Assembly: GCA_021842465.1 (NCBI GenBank)
Contig: JAKBZN010000001.1
Location: 62,001-126,000, forward strand
Reading direction: 5' to 3'
From: Pseudomonadota bacterium
Lineage (GTDB): Bacteria > Pseudomonadota > Gammaproteobacteria > Burkholderiales > Burkholderiaceae_F
DNA: 64,000 nucleotides
In this document: positions 45,138-53,129 of the stretch, in pieces
How positions within the stretch are numbered: the first letter of the stretch is position 1
How the letters are laid out: each line of letters opens with the position of its first letter
The notes under the pieces: generated by a model
Told to the model about the DNA's origin: nothing
The model's database searches: none
What the model saw: only the letters and a program-made list of their open reading frames with translations
Position numbers and translations under genes: made by a program

Positions 45138-46732
45138 TGCGACTCCACGCTTGTCATCGCCCGCACGGCCTTCCCCTCCTGCACGATCGGCAGGACCACC
45201 GAAAATCGGGAACCGCGCCCCGTCTCGCTCTCCACCCGAATCTCGCCCCCGTGCATGTCGACGATCATCTTCGCCAGATACAGCCCGATCCCGGTTCCGA
45301 CGATTCCTTTGACCATCGCGCCGCGGAAATGGCGCTCGAACAAACGCTCCCGATCCTCGGAAGGGATCCCCATACCCTGATCCTCGACCGCCACCCGAAC
45401 CCGCGCGGGGATGCCATCCGGCCCACACTCCACGGCACCATGCACCCGCACCCGCGCACCGCCGGGAGAATACTTGATCGCATTGGACAGCAAGTTCCCG
45501 AACGCCTGATCCAGCAGCCTGGCATCCCCCTCGATCTGCGACGGCAGACCCGACAGATCCTCGTCGATCTGCGCCCCCGCGGCGATTTCCCGATAGACCT
45601 GGCACACCTCGCGCAGGATCGCCGCCAGATCGATCGGCGCCGGATGGAAATACAGGCTACCGTGCTCCTGGACCAGCCGCGACGAATTCAACAACCGGTC
45701 CATCACATTCGTGATCCGCTGCACCGCCGCACGGATCTTTCCCGCTCGCTCCACGATCTCGTCGCCCGCCGCCTCCTTCATCTTGAGCAGGCGTTGCGCC
45801 TGCCCGTCGATCCAGGTCAGCGGGGTGCGGAACTCGTGCGACGCGACCGCGATGAAATTGCGCTGCATCGCCGCCAGTTCCCGCTCGACCTCCAACTTCT
45901 CCGCGAGCATCGATGCCTGCTGTTCGAGACCGCGCTGGCTGGCCATGAGTTCGATCGCGTTGTTGCGAAACACCACGACCGCGCGCGCCATTTCGCCGAT
46001 CTCGTCGCCCCGGCCGGTTCCTTCGATCTCCCCACCCGTGCGATTCTGCGAAAGTTCGCGCATGCGGCGGGCGAGGCCGAGGATCGGCCCCGACACCGTG
46101 CGCGCGATGTGCCATATCGACAGGACCACCCACAAGCCCGCGACCGCGATGGCGACCCCGATCCAGACGAACGCCTGATGAAAGGTTTCGTCCGCACGAT
46201 CGCTGGCCTCGTTGGCGCTGCGGACCGTGCGGTCGGTGAGGAGATCGACCGCATCGCTGGCCGCGCGGTACGCCGCCATCGACTGCGACCGATACAGTGC
46301 CTCGGCCTCCCGCAGCCGCCGCCGCCGCGCCAATGCGAACTCCCGGTCCGCCACGCCCCGGTAGGTCCTCCAGTAGCCTTCGAAATCCCGCCACAACTCC
46401 GCCTCCGTGCCGCTGTGGGGAAGCGACTCATAATTGCGCCGCGAAACCGATATGATGCGATCCAGGTTGGCGATCGCGCGATCGGCAGCGGCCGCATCGG
46501 CGGGGGTTCGGGCAAGTAGCCGGTCGGCCTCGGCGCCGCGGAAATCGGACGTGTAGTTGGTGACGTCGCCCAGGAATCGCACGCTCTGCAGCCATCGGTC
46601 GCGGATTTGCGCCGACGCCGCGTCGACCGTCCGCAGGCTCGCCACGCTGAACACCCCCAGGGCCAGCGCCAGCAAGCCGAGCAGCGCCAGCGAAAGCGAG
46701 AGCCGCGTTCGGATGGAGTAGCGTTGCGTCAC
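45134..46732 (-). CDS. Membrane sensor histidine kinase
   Basis: The 532-residue kinase has a first membrane helix (LSLSLALLGLLALALGVFSV), a periplasmic four-helix-type sensor of about 150 residues and a second helix (AFVWIGVAIAVAGLWVVLSIW). A HAMP domain, the phospho-acceptor segment ASHEFRTPLTWIDGQAQRL and the ATPase domain follow (NLLSNAIKYSPGGARV, DQGMGIPSEDRERLF, GTGIGLYLAKMIV). The ORF track starts at ATG 46798, inside the divergent regulator gene. GTG at 46732 gives MTQRYSIRTRLSL and avoids that overlap, so I prefer it. The partner is probably the divergent regulator. Confidence 0.92.
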   Translation of the reverse strand: MTQRYSIRTRLSLSLALLGLLALALGVFSVASLRTVDAASAQIRDRWLQSVRFLGDVTNYTSDFRGAEADRLLARTPADAAAADRAIANLDRIISVSRRNYESLPHSGTEAELWRDFEGYWRTYRGVADREFALARRRRLREAEALYRSQSMAAYRAASDAVDLLTDRTVRSANEASDRADETFHQAFVWIGVAIAVAGLWVVLSIWHIARTVSGPILGLARRMRELSQNRTGGEIEGTGRGDEIGEMARAVVVFRNNAIELMASQRGLEQQASMLAEKLEVERELAAMQRNFIAVASHEFRTPLTWIDGQAQRLLKMKEAAGDEIVERAGKIRAAVQRITNVMDRLLNSSRLVQEHGSLYFHPAPIDLAAILREVCQVYREIAAGAQIDEDLSGLPSQIEGDARLLDQAFGNLLSNAIKYSPGGARVRVHGAVECGPDGIPARVRVAVEDQGMGIPSEDRERLFERHFRGAMVKGIVGTGIGLYLAKMIVDMHGGEIRVESETGRGSRFSVVLPIVQEGKAVRAMTSVESQ

Positions 46733-46754
46733 GATCGCCGCCTGCGGAGAAAGG

Positions 46755-47372
46755 TTGGTACACGCCGTGGCCGGAAGCCGGAAAACGATCCTGTGCATCG
46801 AAGACGAACGCGAAACCGCGTCGCTCGTCCAGGAAGACCTTGTCGAACGCGGCTACGAAGTCATTCTGGCATACGACGGGCATGCCGGGATGGCGGCGAT
46901 CCTCGCCTGCCAACCGGACCTCGTGTTGTGCGACGTGAGCATGCCCGGCCTGTCCGGCTTCGAGGTCCTGGAGCATCTCACGGCCATGGCGCCGCGGTTT
47001 TCGGACATACCGTTCGTGTTTCTCACGGCGCTCACCGAGCGGGAGACCGAACTCAAGGGCCGGCGACTCGGCGCCGACGACTACGTCACCAAGCCAATCG
47101 ATTTCGATGTACTCGCGGCCATCATCGCCGCACGGCTGGCGCGCGTCGCGCGCGCCGGCCCGTGGCAGCGCAACGTCGGACTCACCGACCGCGAGGCCGA
47201 AGTGCTTACCTGGTCGGCGCGCGGCAAAACCTCGGACGAAATCGCGCAGATCGTCGGCCTGAGCAAACGGACCGTGGACTTTCACATCGACAACGCCCGC
47301 GCAAAGCTGGGCGTGGCGACGCGAATCCAGGCGGTGGTGCAGGCGGTCACGGGAAAACTGATCCAGCCCTAG
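46755..47372 (+). CDS. Response regulator with LuxR-type output domain
   Basis: The 205-residue protein has a receiver domain (about 10-130: TILCIEDERETASLV, phospho-aspartate in LVLCDVSMPGLSGFE, LTALTERE, YVTKPID). A LuxR/NarL helix-turn-helix follows (LTDREAEVLTWSARGKTSDEIAQIVGLSKRTVDFHI in parts). The start is TTG at 46755 with GGAGAAAGG just upstream; GTG at 46767 is the alternative. It diverges from the kinase with only 22 bases between starts, so their promoters must overlap the coding regions. A strong terminator follows. Confidence 0.9.
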   Translation: MVHAVAGSRKTILCIEDERETASLVQEDLVERGYEVILAYDGHAGMAAILACQPDLVLCDVSMPGLSGFEVLEHLTAMAPRFSDIPFVFLTALTERETELKGRRLGADDYVTKPIDFDVLAAIIAARLARVARAGPWQRNVGLTDREAEVLTWSARGKTSDEIAQIVGLSKRTVDFHIDNARAKLGVATRIQAVVQAVTGKLIQP

Positions 47373-47396
47373 GAGGGCGGGATCAGAGCGCCCGCC

Positions 47397-47430
47397 GCCC
47401 GCACCGCGCAGCCGGTGCGGGCCCGGTTTT
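47397..47430 (+). terminator. Terminator after the response regulator
   Basis: GCCCGCACCG and CGGTGCGGGC form a perfect 10-bp stem with a CGCAGC loop (47397-47422), followed by CCGGTTTT. Its T-run overlaps the -35 element of the rpoZ promoter. Confidence 0.85.
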
Positions 47431-47456
47431 GATCGGGGCCGCCCGACGTTTATAAT
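47429..47456 (+). promoter_or_regulatory. rpoZ promoter
   Basis: TTGATC (47429-47434) and a perfect TATAAT (47451-47456) are 16 bases apart, about 33 bases before the rpoZ ATG. Confidence 0.8.
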
Positions 47457-47488
47457 GCGTCCCCTGCATACTGACTGGTTGCCCGATC

Positions 47489-47692
47489 ATGGCCCGCATC
47501 ACCGTCGAAGACTGCCTCAAACAGATCCCGAACCGCTTCCAGCTCGTGCTGGCGGCGGCGTATCGCGCCCGCCAGCTTTCCCAGGGGCATACCCCCCGGA
47601 TCGAGACGAAGGACAAGCCCGCCGTCGCGGCGCTGCGCGAAATCGCCTCCGGGAAAGTGGGGCTCGAAATGCTGCGCAAGGTTCCGACCTGA
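47489..47692 (+). CDS. rpoZ: RNA polymerase omega subunit
   Basis: Omega helps assemble RNA polymerase by binding the beta-prime subunit and contributes to a ppGpp site. The 67-residue protein starts [21 protein letters not shown] and continues [19 protein letters not shown], the family hallmark. Length is standard for betaproteobacteria. It is followed after 60 bases by spoT, the common rpoZ-spoT order, which links the polymerase subunit and ppGpp metabolism in one transcript. Confidence 0.97.
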   Translation: MARITVEDCLKQIPNRFQLVLAAAYRARQLSQGHTPRIETKDKPAVAALREIASGKVGLEMLRKVPT

Positions 47693-47752
47693 CCGTTTCC
47701 CCCACCCGGCAGTCGATTGCCGATTTGAGGCCTACGCGTTAGCGTAGCGCTC

Positions 47753-50149
47753 ATGACCACCACTTCGCCGGGTGACCCGGCCTCTGCTCCCGTATCGCCG
47801 CCCGCTTCCGCTACGCCGGAAGGACCGGGGGCGCAGCCCAAGCCCGCCGGGTTCGCCCGCAGGGCGGCGGCAGCCCTGCGCAAGGCGGGGAACGCGGTGT
47901 GGCGCACCGGTGCGGACGCAACGGCACTCGACCCCAAGGTCGTACGGTTCGGCGAACTGACCGAGACGCTCAAGACCTACCTCTCCTCAAGCGACATCCA
48001 GAAAGTTCGCGACGCGTTCCGCTTCTCGGACGCCGCGCACCTCGGGCAGTTTCGCAAAAGCGGCGAGCCCTACATCACCCATCCGGTCGCCGTCGCGGGC
48101 ATCCTTGCGAAATGGCGCATGGACGTCCCGGCGCTCCAGGCCGCGCTGCTGCATGACGTCATGGAGGATTCCGGCGTATCCAAGCCGGATCTGATCGCGA
48201 AGTTCGGCCCGGTGGTCGCCGACCTGGTCGACGGCGTATCCAAGCTCGATCGCCTGAACTTCGCGAGTCAGGCGGAGGCACAGGCGGAAAACTTCCGCAA
48301 GATGCTGCTGGCGATGGCCCACGACGTCCGCGTCATCCTCATCAAGCTCGCCGACCGCCTGCACAACATTCGCACGCTCGAGGCGATGGATCGCGGACGC
48401 CAGCGGCGGATCGCCCGCGAAACGCTGGAAATCTACGTTCCGATCGCCCACCGGCTCGGCTTGAACGAAATCTACCGCGAACTGCAGGAGGCATGCTTCG
48501 CGCATCTTTACCCGATGCGCCACCGGGTGCTCGAGAAAGCGATCCTCACGGCCCGCGGCAACCGGCGCGAAGTGCTGGAGAAAATCCGCGTCGCCGTGCA
48601 GGAGACCTTGACGCGCAACAAGCTCAAGGCCGAAGTGTTCGGACGGGAAAAGACCCTCTACGGCATCTACCGCAAGATGGCCGAAAAGCACCTGTCGCTG
48701 TCCGAGGTTCTCGACATCTACGGCTTCCGCGTCATCGTCGGTTCGGTTCCCGAGTGCTACCTTGCCCTCGGCGTGCTGCACGGTCTATACAAACCCGTTC
48801 CCGGGAAGTTCAAGGACTACATCGCGATTCCCAAGCTCAACGGATATCAGTCGCTGCATACGACCCTGATCGGACCATTCGGGCAGCCCGTCGAATTCCA
48901 GATCCGCACCCGCGACATGAACCGGATTGCGGAATCGGGCGTCGCCGCGCACTGGCTGTACAAGGAAAACGCCAAGAGCTTCACCGAAATGCAGGCGCGC
49001 ACCCACGAATGGCTGCAGTCGCTCATCGAGATCCAGCAGCAGACCGGCGATTCCGCCGAATTTCTCGAGACCATCAAGGTGGATCTCTTCCCGGACAAGG
49101 TCTACGTCTTCACGCCCAAGGGGAAGATCGTGCCGCTGCCCCGCGGCGCGACCCCGGTCGATTTCGCGTATGCGATCCATACCGACATCGGCAACCGCTG
49201 CATCGCGGCGCGGATCAACGGCGACATGCAGTCGCTGCGCAGCGAACTGCACAACGGCGAGATCGTCGAAGTCATCATGGGCGCGACGGCACAGCCCAAT
49301 CCGGGTTGGCTCGGCTTCGTGCGGACCGGACGCGCGCGGTCGGAAATCCGCCACTTCCTGCGGACGATGAAGCGCCAGGAGTCGGTCGAACTCGGCCAGC
49401 GGCTGCTGGCCCAGGCGGCGCATCAGTTCACGTTCGACCTGACCGACGTGGACGCCGATCAATGGACGGAACTGCTGCGCGAGGCGCAAGCCAAGGATCG
49501 GGAAGACTTGCTGTCCGACATCGGCCTGGGCCGGCGTCTGGCTGCGGTGCTTGCGCGGCAGTTGAGCATCATCCTGTTCCGCGGCGCCGCCACGGCGGAG
49601 GGCGCCGGGGAAGGCGGGGCGCCGCTTCCAGCATTCGACATCAAGGCTGGTGGCGCGCTGCAGATCGAAGGCACCGAAGGCATGGCCCTGCAATTCGCCA
49701 ATTGCTGCACGCCGATTCCGGGCGACGAAATCATCGGCCAGTTGCGGCGGGATCTGGGCCTGGTCGTCCATCAGGCCGACTGCTCGGTCGCCAAACGGGC
49801 CCGCCGGGGCGAACCGGAGCGATGGATCGAACTGCGCTGGGCGCAGAACCCGATCGGGGTCTATGCCGTGAACATCGACGTGCGCGCGCACAACGAACGC
49901 GGCGTCCTCGGATACGTCGCCGTGGCGATCGCCGAATCGGAATCGAACATCGCCAGCGTGAACGTCGACGATGACGACGCCAGCGACGTCACGATCCACT
50001 TCAAGATCCAGGTCCACGACCGCCGGCACCTGGCCCGCGTCGTACGGACGCTGCGCCATATCCGCCAGGTGACGCGGGTCGCCCGCGCCCGGCAATCGCC
50101 GCGGGCTCAGGCCGCGGACGATTCGTCGCCGGAGTCCTCCGAGGAATAA
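47753..50149 (+). CDS. spoT: Bifunctional (p)ppGpp synthetase/hydrolase
   Basis: This Rel/SpoT enzyme makes and degrades the alarmone ppGpp. The 798-residue protein has a Pro/Ala-rich N-terminal extension (1-60). The HD hydrolase domain follows (YITHPVAVAGILA, ALLHDVMEDSGV, KLADRLHNIRTLEAM), then the synthetase domain (VFGREKTLYGIYRKM, DIYGFRVIVGS, YIAIPKLNGYQSLHTTLIG). Next are TGS (VYVFTPKGKIVPLPRGATPVDFAY) and a C-terminal ACT domain. Hydrolase residues are intact, so it is bifunctional or SpoT-like, not RelA. Its last 43 bases overlap the convergent greB. Confidence 0.96.
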   Translation: MTTTSPGDPASAPVSPPASATPEGPGAQPKPAGFARRAAAALRKAGNAVWRTGADATALDPKVVRFGELTETLKTYLSSSDIQKVRDAFRFSDAAHLGQFRKSGEPYITHPVAVAGILAKWRMDVPALQAALLHDVMEDSGVSKPDLIAKFGPVVADLVDGVSKLDRLNFASQAEAQAENFRKMLLAMAHDVRVILIKLADRLHNIRTLEAMDRGRQRRIARETLEIYVPIAHRLGLNEIYRELQEACFAHLYPMRHRVLEKAILTARGNRREVLEKIRVAVQETLTRNKLKAEVFGREKTLYGIYRKMAEKHLSLSEVLDIYGFRVIVGSVPECYLALGVLHGLYKPVPGKFKDYIAIPKLNGYQSLHTTLIGPFGQPVEFQIRTRDMNRIAESGVAAHWLYKENAKSFTEMQARTHEWLQSLIEIQQQTGDSAEFLETIKVDLFPDKVYVFTPKGKIVPLPRGATPVDFAYAIHTDIGNRCIAARINGDMQSLRSELHNGEIVEVIMGATAQPNPGWLGFVRTGRARSEIRHFLRTMKRQESVELGQRLLAQAAHQFTFDLTDVDADQWTELLREAQAKDREDLLSDIGLGRRLAAVLARQLSIILFRGAATAEGAGEGGAPLPAFDIKAGGALQIEGTEGMALQFANCCTPIPGDEIIGQLRRDLGLVVHQADCSVAKRARRGEPERWIELRWAQNPIGVYAVNIDVRAHNERGVLGYVAVAIAESESNIASVNVDDDDASDVTIHFKIQVHDRRHLARVVRTLRHIRQVTRVARARQSPRAQAADDSSPESSEE

Positions 50150-50685
50150 CGTACCGAGAGGATCTCGATCGTCTCGATGCCCGCCGGGGTGCGGACCTGT
50201 ACCGTGTCGCCTTCCCGCGCCTTGAGTAGCGCGCGGGCGATGGGCGAAATCCAGCTCACGCGGCGGCGCGCAGGGTCGACTTCATCGACGCCGACGATCG
50301 TCACCGCGCTGCGCGAACCGTCGCCGGTTTCATATTCGACATGGGCGCCGAAGAACACCTGGTCGGTGGCGCCCCGCGCCGCGGGATCGACCACCTCGGC
50401 GGATTCGAGCCGCTTGGTCAGGAAGCGGATGCGCCGATCGATCTCGCGCAAGCGCCGCTTGCCATAGATGTAGTCGCCGTTTTCCGAGCGGTCGCCATTC
50501 GACGCCGCCCACGACACCGTGCGCACCACCTCGGGCCGCTCGACGTTGACGAGATGGGTCAATTCCCGACGCAGCCGCCAATAGCCGCCGACCGTCATGT
50601 AATTTTTGGCGCCGACCGGGATCGCCGGCGCCTCGAACTCCTCCTCGTCGTCACCGGCCGACTCTTTCACGAACGCCTTGCTCAT
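50107..50685 (-). CDS. greB: Transcription elongation factor GreB
   Basis: GreB rescues backtracked RNA polymerase by stimulating transcript cleavage. The 192-residue protein has the N-terminal coiled coil with the acidic tip (WAASNGDRSENGDYIYGKRRLREIDRRI in parts: NGDRSENGDYIYGKRR). The FKBP-like C-terminal domain follows (FGAHVEYETGDG, WISPIARALLKAREGDTVQVRTP). A 27-residue acidic N-terminal extension (SAGDDEEEFEAP) makes it longer than E. coli GreB (158). It overlaps the preceding gene by four bases (ATGA) and the end of spoT by 43 bases in the opposite direction. Confidence 0.95.
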   Translation of the reverse strand: MSKAFVKESAGDDEEEFEAPAIPVGAKNYMTVGGYWRLRRELTHLVNVERPEVVRTVSWAASNGDRSENGDYIYGKRRLREIDRRIRFLTKRLESAEVVDPAARGATDQVFFGAHVEYETGDGSRSAVTIVGVDEVDPARRRVSWISPIARALLKAREGDTVQVRTPAGIETIEILSVRYSSEDSGDESSAA

Positions 50686-51518
50686 CGGGCGACGTCCGAA
50701 ATCCGCGCCAGGCGCTGCGCCAGCGTCGCGGCCGAGAGCGCCCCCATCCGCGCCGCCGCCAAGCGGCCCCGGGCATCGAAGAACAGGGTCGTCGGCAGCG
50801 CACGCGACCGGAAACGCGCCGCCACGGTCCCGTCGGCGTCGAGCAGGACGTTGCGGGGCGCCAAGTGCTGCGACTGGAGAAACGCGCGTACCCGCGGTGC
50901 CGCACCCTCCTGCGCGACGAAGACGAACCGGATCTCGGGATGTTCGGCCTGCGCGCGCACCAGGACCGGCAGTTCGCGGACGCAGGGCGGACACCAGGTC
51001 GCCCAGACGTTCACCACCACCGGGTTCCCGCGGAAATCGGCAAGCGAAGCGCTGCCGCCGGCGAGCGCCGGCAGGCGAATGTCCGGCAGTGCGGCGTTAT
51101 GCACCGGCGACGGCAAGGCCGCCACGGCACCGGCGCCCAAGGCCCCCGCGCAGCTTGCCGCCAGCGCCCCGGCGACGATCGGCTTGCGCAGACCGGCAAT
51201 GCCGCGGTCCAGCCAGAATGCATAACCGAGCGCGACGAGAATGCCGGCCAGGGGCGCCCAGCCGCCATCGCGGACATCCGGAATGCTCCAGGGAGACTGC
51301 AGGTAGGCGGGCCAGAATCGCAGGACGAACGCGATCCGTGCACCGAGCAGCCCGGCCAACAGCACGTGGAACAGATGCGGGCTGACATCGCGCGCACCGG
51401 CACGCCGCGACACGCGCTGCCCGACCTGAAGGCCGAGCGCGAGGGCCGCCATGCCGGTAAACCACGTGTACGGCAATACCAATGGACCGATCGCAAATGC
51501 CTTCATCCTTGCTTCCAA
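50682..51518 (-). CDS. Lgt-like membrane domain fused to a TlpA-type thioredoxin domain
   Basis: The 278-residue protein has an N-terminal membrane part of several helices that resembles prolipoprotein diacylglyceryl transferase (PLVLPYTWFTGMAALALGL, FHVLLAGLLGARIAFVLRFW). A C-terminal TlpA/ResA-like domain with the active site ATWCPPCVRELPVLVRA follows (about 140-278), and would face the periplasm. It probably acts as a periplasmic thiol-disulphide reductase whose electron donor or target is not clear. Whether the Lgt-like half still transfers lipid is doubtful because it is much shorter than Lgt. The ATG at 51506 is an alternative start. It is coupled to greB. Confidence 0.85.
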   Translation of the reverse strand: MEARMKAFAIGPLVLPYTWFTGMAALALGLQVGQRVSRRAGARDVSPHLFHVLLAGLLGARIAFVLRFWPAYLQSPWSIPDVRDGGWAPLAGILVALGYAFWLDRGIAGLRKPIVAGALAASCAGALGAGAVAALPSPVHNAALPDIRLPALAGGSASLADFRGNPVVVNVWATWCPPCVRELPVLVRAQAEHPEIRFVFVAQEGAAPRVRAFLQSQHLAPRNVLLDADGTVAARFRSRALPTTLFFDARGRLAAARMGALSAATLAQRLARISDVAR

Positions 51519-51539
51519 GTGTAGCGCCGGGAACTGGAC

Positions 51540-51902
51540 TCAGAACCCGTGGACGATCCGACTGCGCGCTTCGATGATCATCTCCATCGCATTGCGCGCC
51601 GCCTCCCCGAGTTCCTGGAACTGGATGCCGATCCGGTATTCCGAATGCTCCAGCACGCAATTGCGCACGTCGGCGCGGGCCTCCACCGTGACCGATCGCC
51701 CCTCGCACAGCACCGAAAACCGCGTCGCACCGCGCGTGTTGAGGGGAATCGGATGCGAAACCCGGAACGAAATCCCGCCGAGGGAAATGTCCACCAGCTC
51801 GAATTCGACCTGCACCCCCGAGGGAATCGCAATCCACCGGCCACGACCGGCGGTGCGGTAGCGCATGTGGAGGCGTCGGTCCGTCGGCCCGTTTTGCGTC
51901 AT
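51540..51902 (-). CDS. PilZ-domain protein, probable c-di-GMP receptor
   Basis: PilZ domains bind cyclic di-GMP. The 120-residue protein is one PilZ domain with the N-terminal arginine motif (RRLHMRYR) and the strand motif VDISLGGISFRV, matching RxxxR and (D/N)xSxxG. Both ligand-binding motifs are therefore intact. It has no other domain, so it likely acts by binding a partner, for instance in motility or polysaccharide export. It is 21 bases upstream of the Lgt-TlpA gene on the same strand. The window also encodes two c-di-GMP enzymes. Confidence 0.93.
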   Translation of the reverse strand: MTQNGPTDRRLHMRYRTAGRGRWIAIPSGVQVEFELVDISLGGISFRVSHPIPLNTRGATRFSVLCEGRSVTVEARADVRNCVLEHSEYRIGIQFQELGEAARNAMEMIIEARSRIVHGF

Positions 51903-52125
51903 TTCTCCGCCCCTGGGTTCCTTGGTCTACCCCGAAAAGAGAAAGAGTACCGCAGTTGCAAACCGTTCCACGGGCCCGGAGTGTTTCCCCCCGTCCGGAT
52001 CCGGATCGAATCCGCTGGACACGAATCTGCCACGGATGCAGGTGCGATGACCCGAGACTCCCGCAATCCTCTGTGCGCGCGTCGCCCCGGACTGCGGCGA
52101 CCGGGACACACTCGTCGCGGTCACA

Positions 52126-53052
52126 TCATTCCCCGCCCGACAACACCCTGATATGTGCGACGGCGCTGCGGCCCAGCGCGCTCAGTGCATACCCCCCTTC
52201 CAGGGCGGACACGATGCGCCCTCCGGCATGTTTCGCGGCAATTTCCATGATCCGGCGCGTCACCCACGCGTAATCGTCCTCCACCAATCGGAGGCTGCTC
52301 ATCTCGTCGTCCCGATGCGCGTCGAACCCGGCAGATACGAACACCATCTGCGGCGCGAAATCCTCGAGTGCTGGAACAAATCGGTCGGTAACGGCGGCGC
52401 GAAATCCCCTGCCATCGGTATACGCCGGCAAGGGCGCCGGGATCATGCGATCGCTGGCGGTCTCCGCGCCCAGATACGGATAAAAGGGATGCTGAAAGCT
52501 CGAGCAGAGCATCACGCGCGAGTCATCGTGGAAGATGTCTTCCGTGCCGTTGCCGTGATGCACGTCGAAGTCGACGATCGCCACGCGTTCGATCTTGTGG
52601 TGTTCCATGGCGTGCGCCACACCCACGGCGATGTTGTTGAAAATGCAAAAACCCATCGCTCCACTGCGGCTGGCATGGTGCCCCGGGGGCCGCACGTTGC
52701 AAAATGCGTTTTCGGCCTGACCGGACACCACCAGGTCGGTCCCGAGGACTACCGCGCCAGCGGCGCGCAACGCCGCCTCCCATGTATAGGGATTCATCGA
52801 GGTATCGGGATCGAGCATGCGTAGGCCACGCACAGGCCGCGCCGCCTCGATTTCCCGAATGTAGGCCGCGTGATGAACTCGCGCCAGTTGCGCATAGGTG
52901 GCTCGCGGGGCTTCGTGATGCTGCAGAAAGTCGTATAGGCGCGAAGCGATCAACTGATCTTCGATCGCCTGGATGCGCGCAGGGGACTCGGGGTGACCGG
53001 ACCCCATTTCGTGTCTCAGGCAGGCGGGATGCGTGATATATGCGGTCTGCAT
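52126..53052 (-). CDS. Class II histone-deacetylase-family amidohydrolase
   Basis: The 308-residue protein belongs to the zinc-dependent deacetylase family (AcuC, HdaH, acetylpolyamine hydrolase). Catalytic motifs are intact: NVRPPGHHASRSGAMGFC (tandem histidines), IVDFDVHHGNGTEDIF and AGFDAHRDDEM supply the zinc ligands. Likely substrates are acetyl-lysine proteins or small acetyl-amides. It diverges by 77 bases from a Pat-type acyltransferase, an arrangement that suggests a write/erase pair for lysine acetylation, comparable in logic to acuA-acuC of Bacillus subtilis. A role in polyamine or acetoin metabolism cannot be excluded. Confidence 0.93.
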   Translation of the reverse strand: MQTAYITHPACLRHEMGSGHPESPARIQAIEDQLIASRLYDFLQHHEAPRATYAQLARVHHAAYIREIEAARPVRGLRMLDPDTSMNPYTWEAALRAAGAVVLGTDLVVSGQAENAFCNVRPPGHHASRSGAMGFCIFNNIAVGVAHAMEHHKIERVAIVDFDVHHGNGTEDIFHDDSRVMLCSSFQHPFYPYLGAETASDRMIPAPLPAYTDGRGFRAAVTDRFVPALEDFAPQMVFVSAGFDAHRDDEMSSLRLVEDDYAWVTRRIMEIAAKHAGGRIVSALEGGYALSALGRSAVAHIRVLSGGE

Positions 53053-53129
53053 GGTGTACGGTCAACGCGGAAGGCCTCGCCGCAGTAGCGCGATGCGTTC
53101 GCTCCCGGGTATGGTAGCCATGTTCCCGC

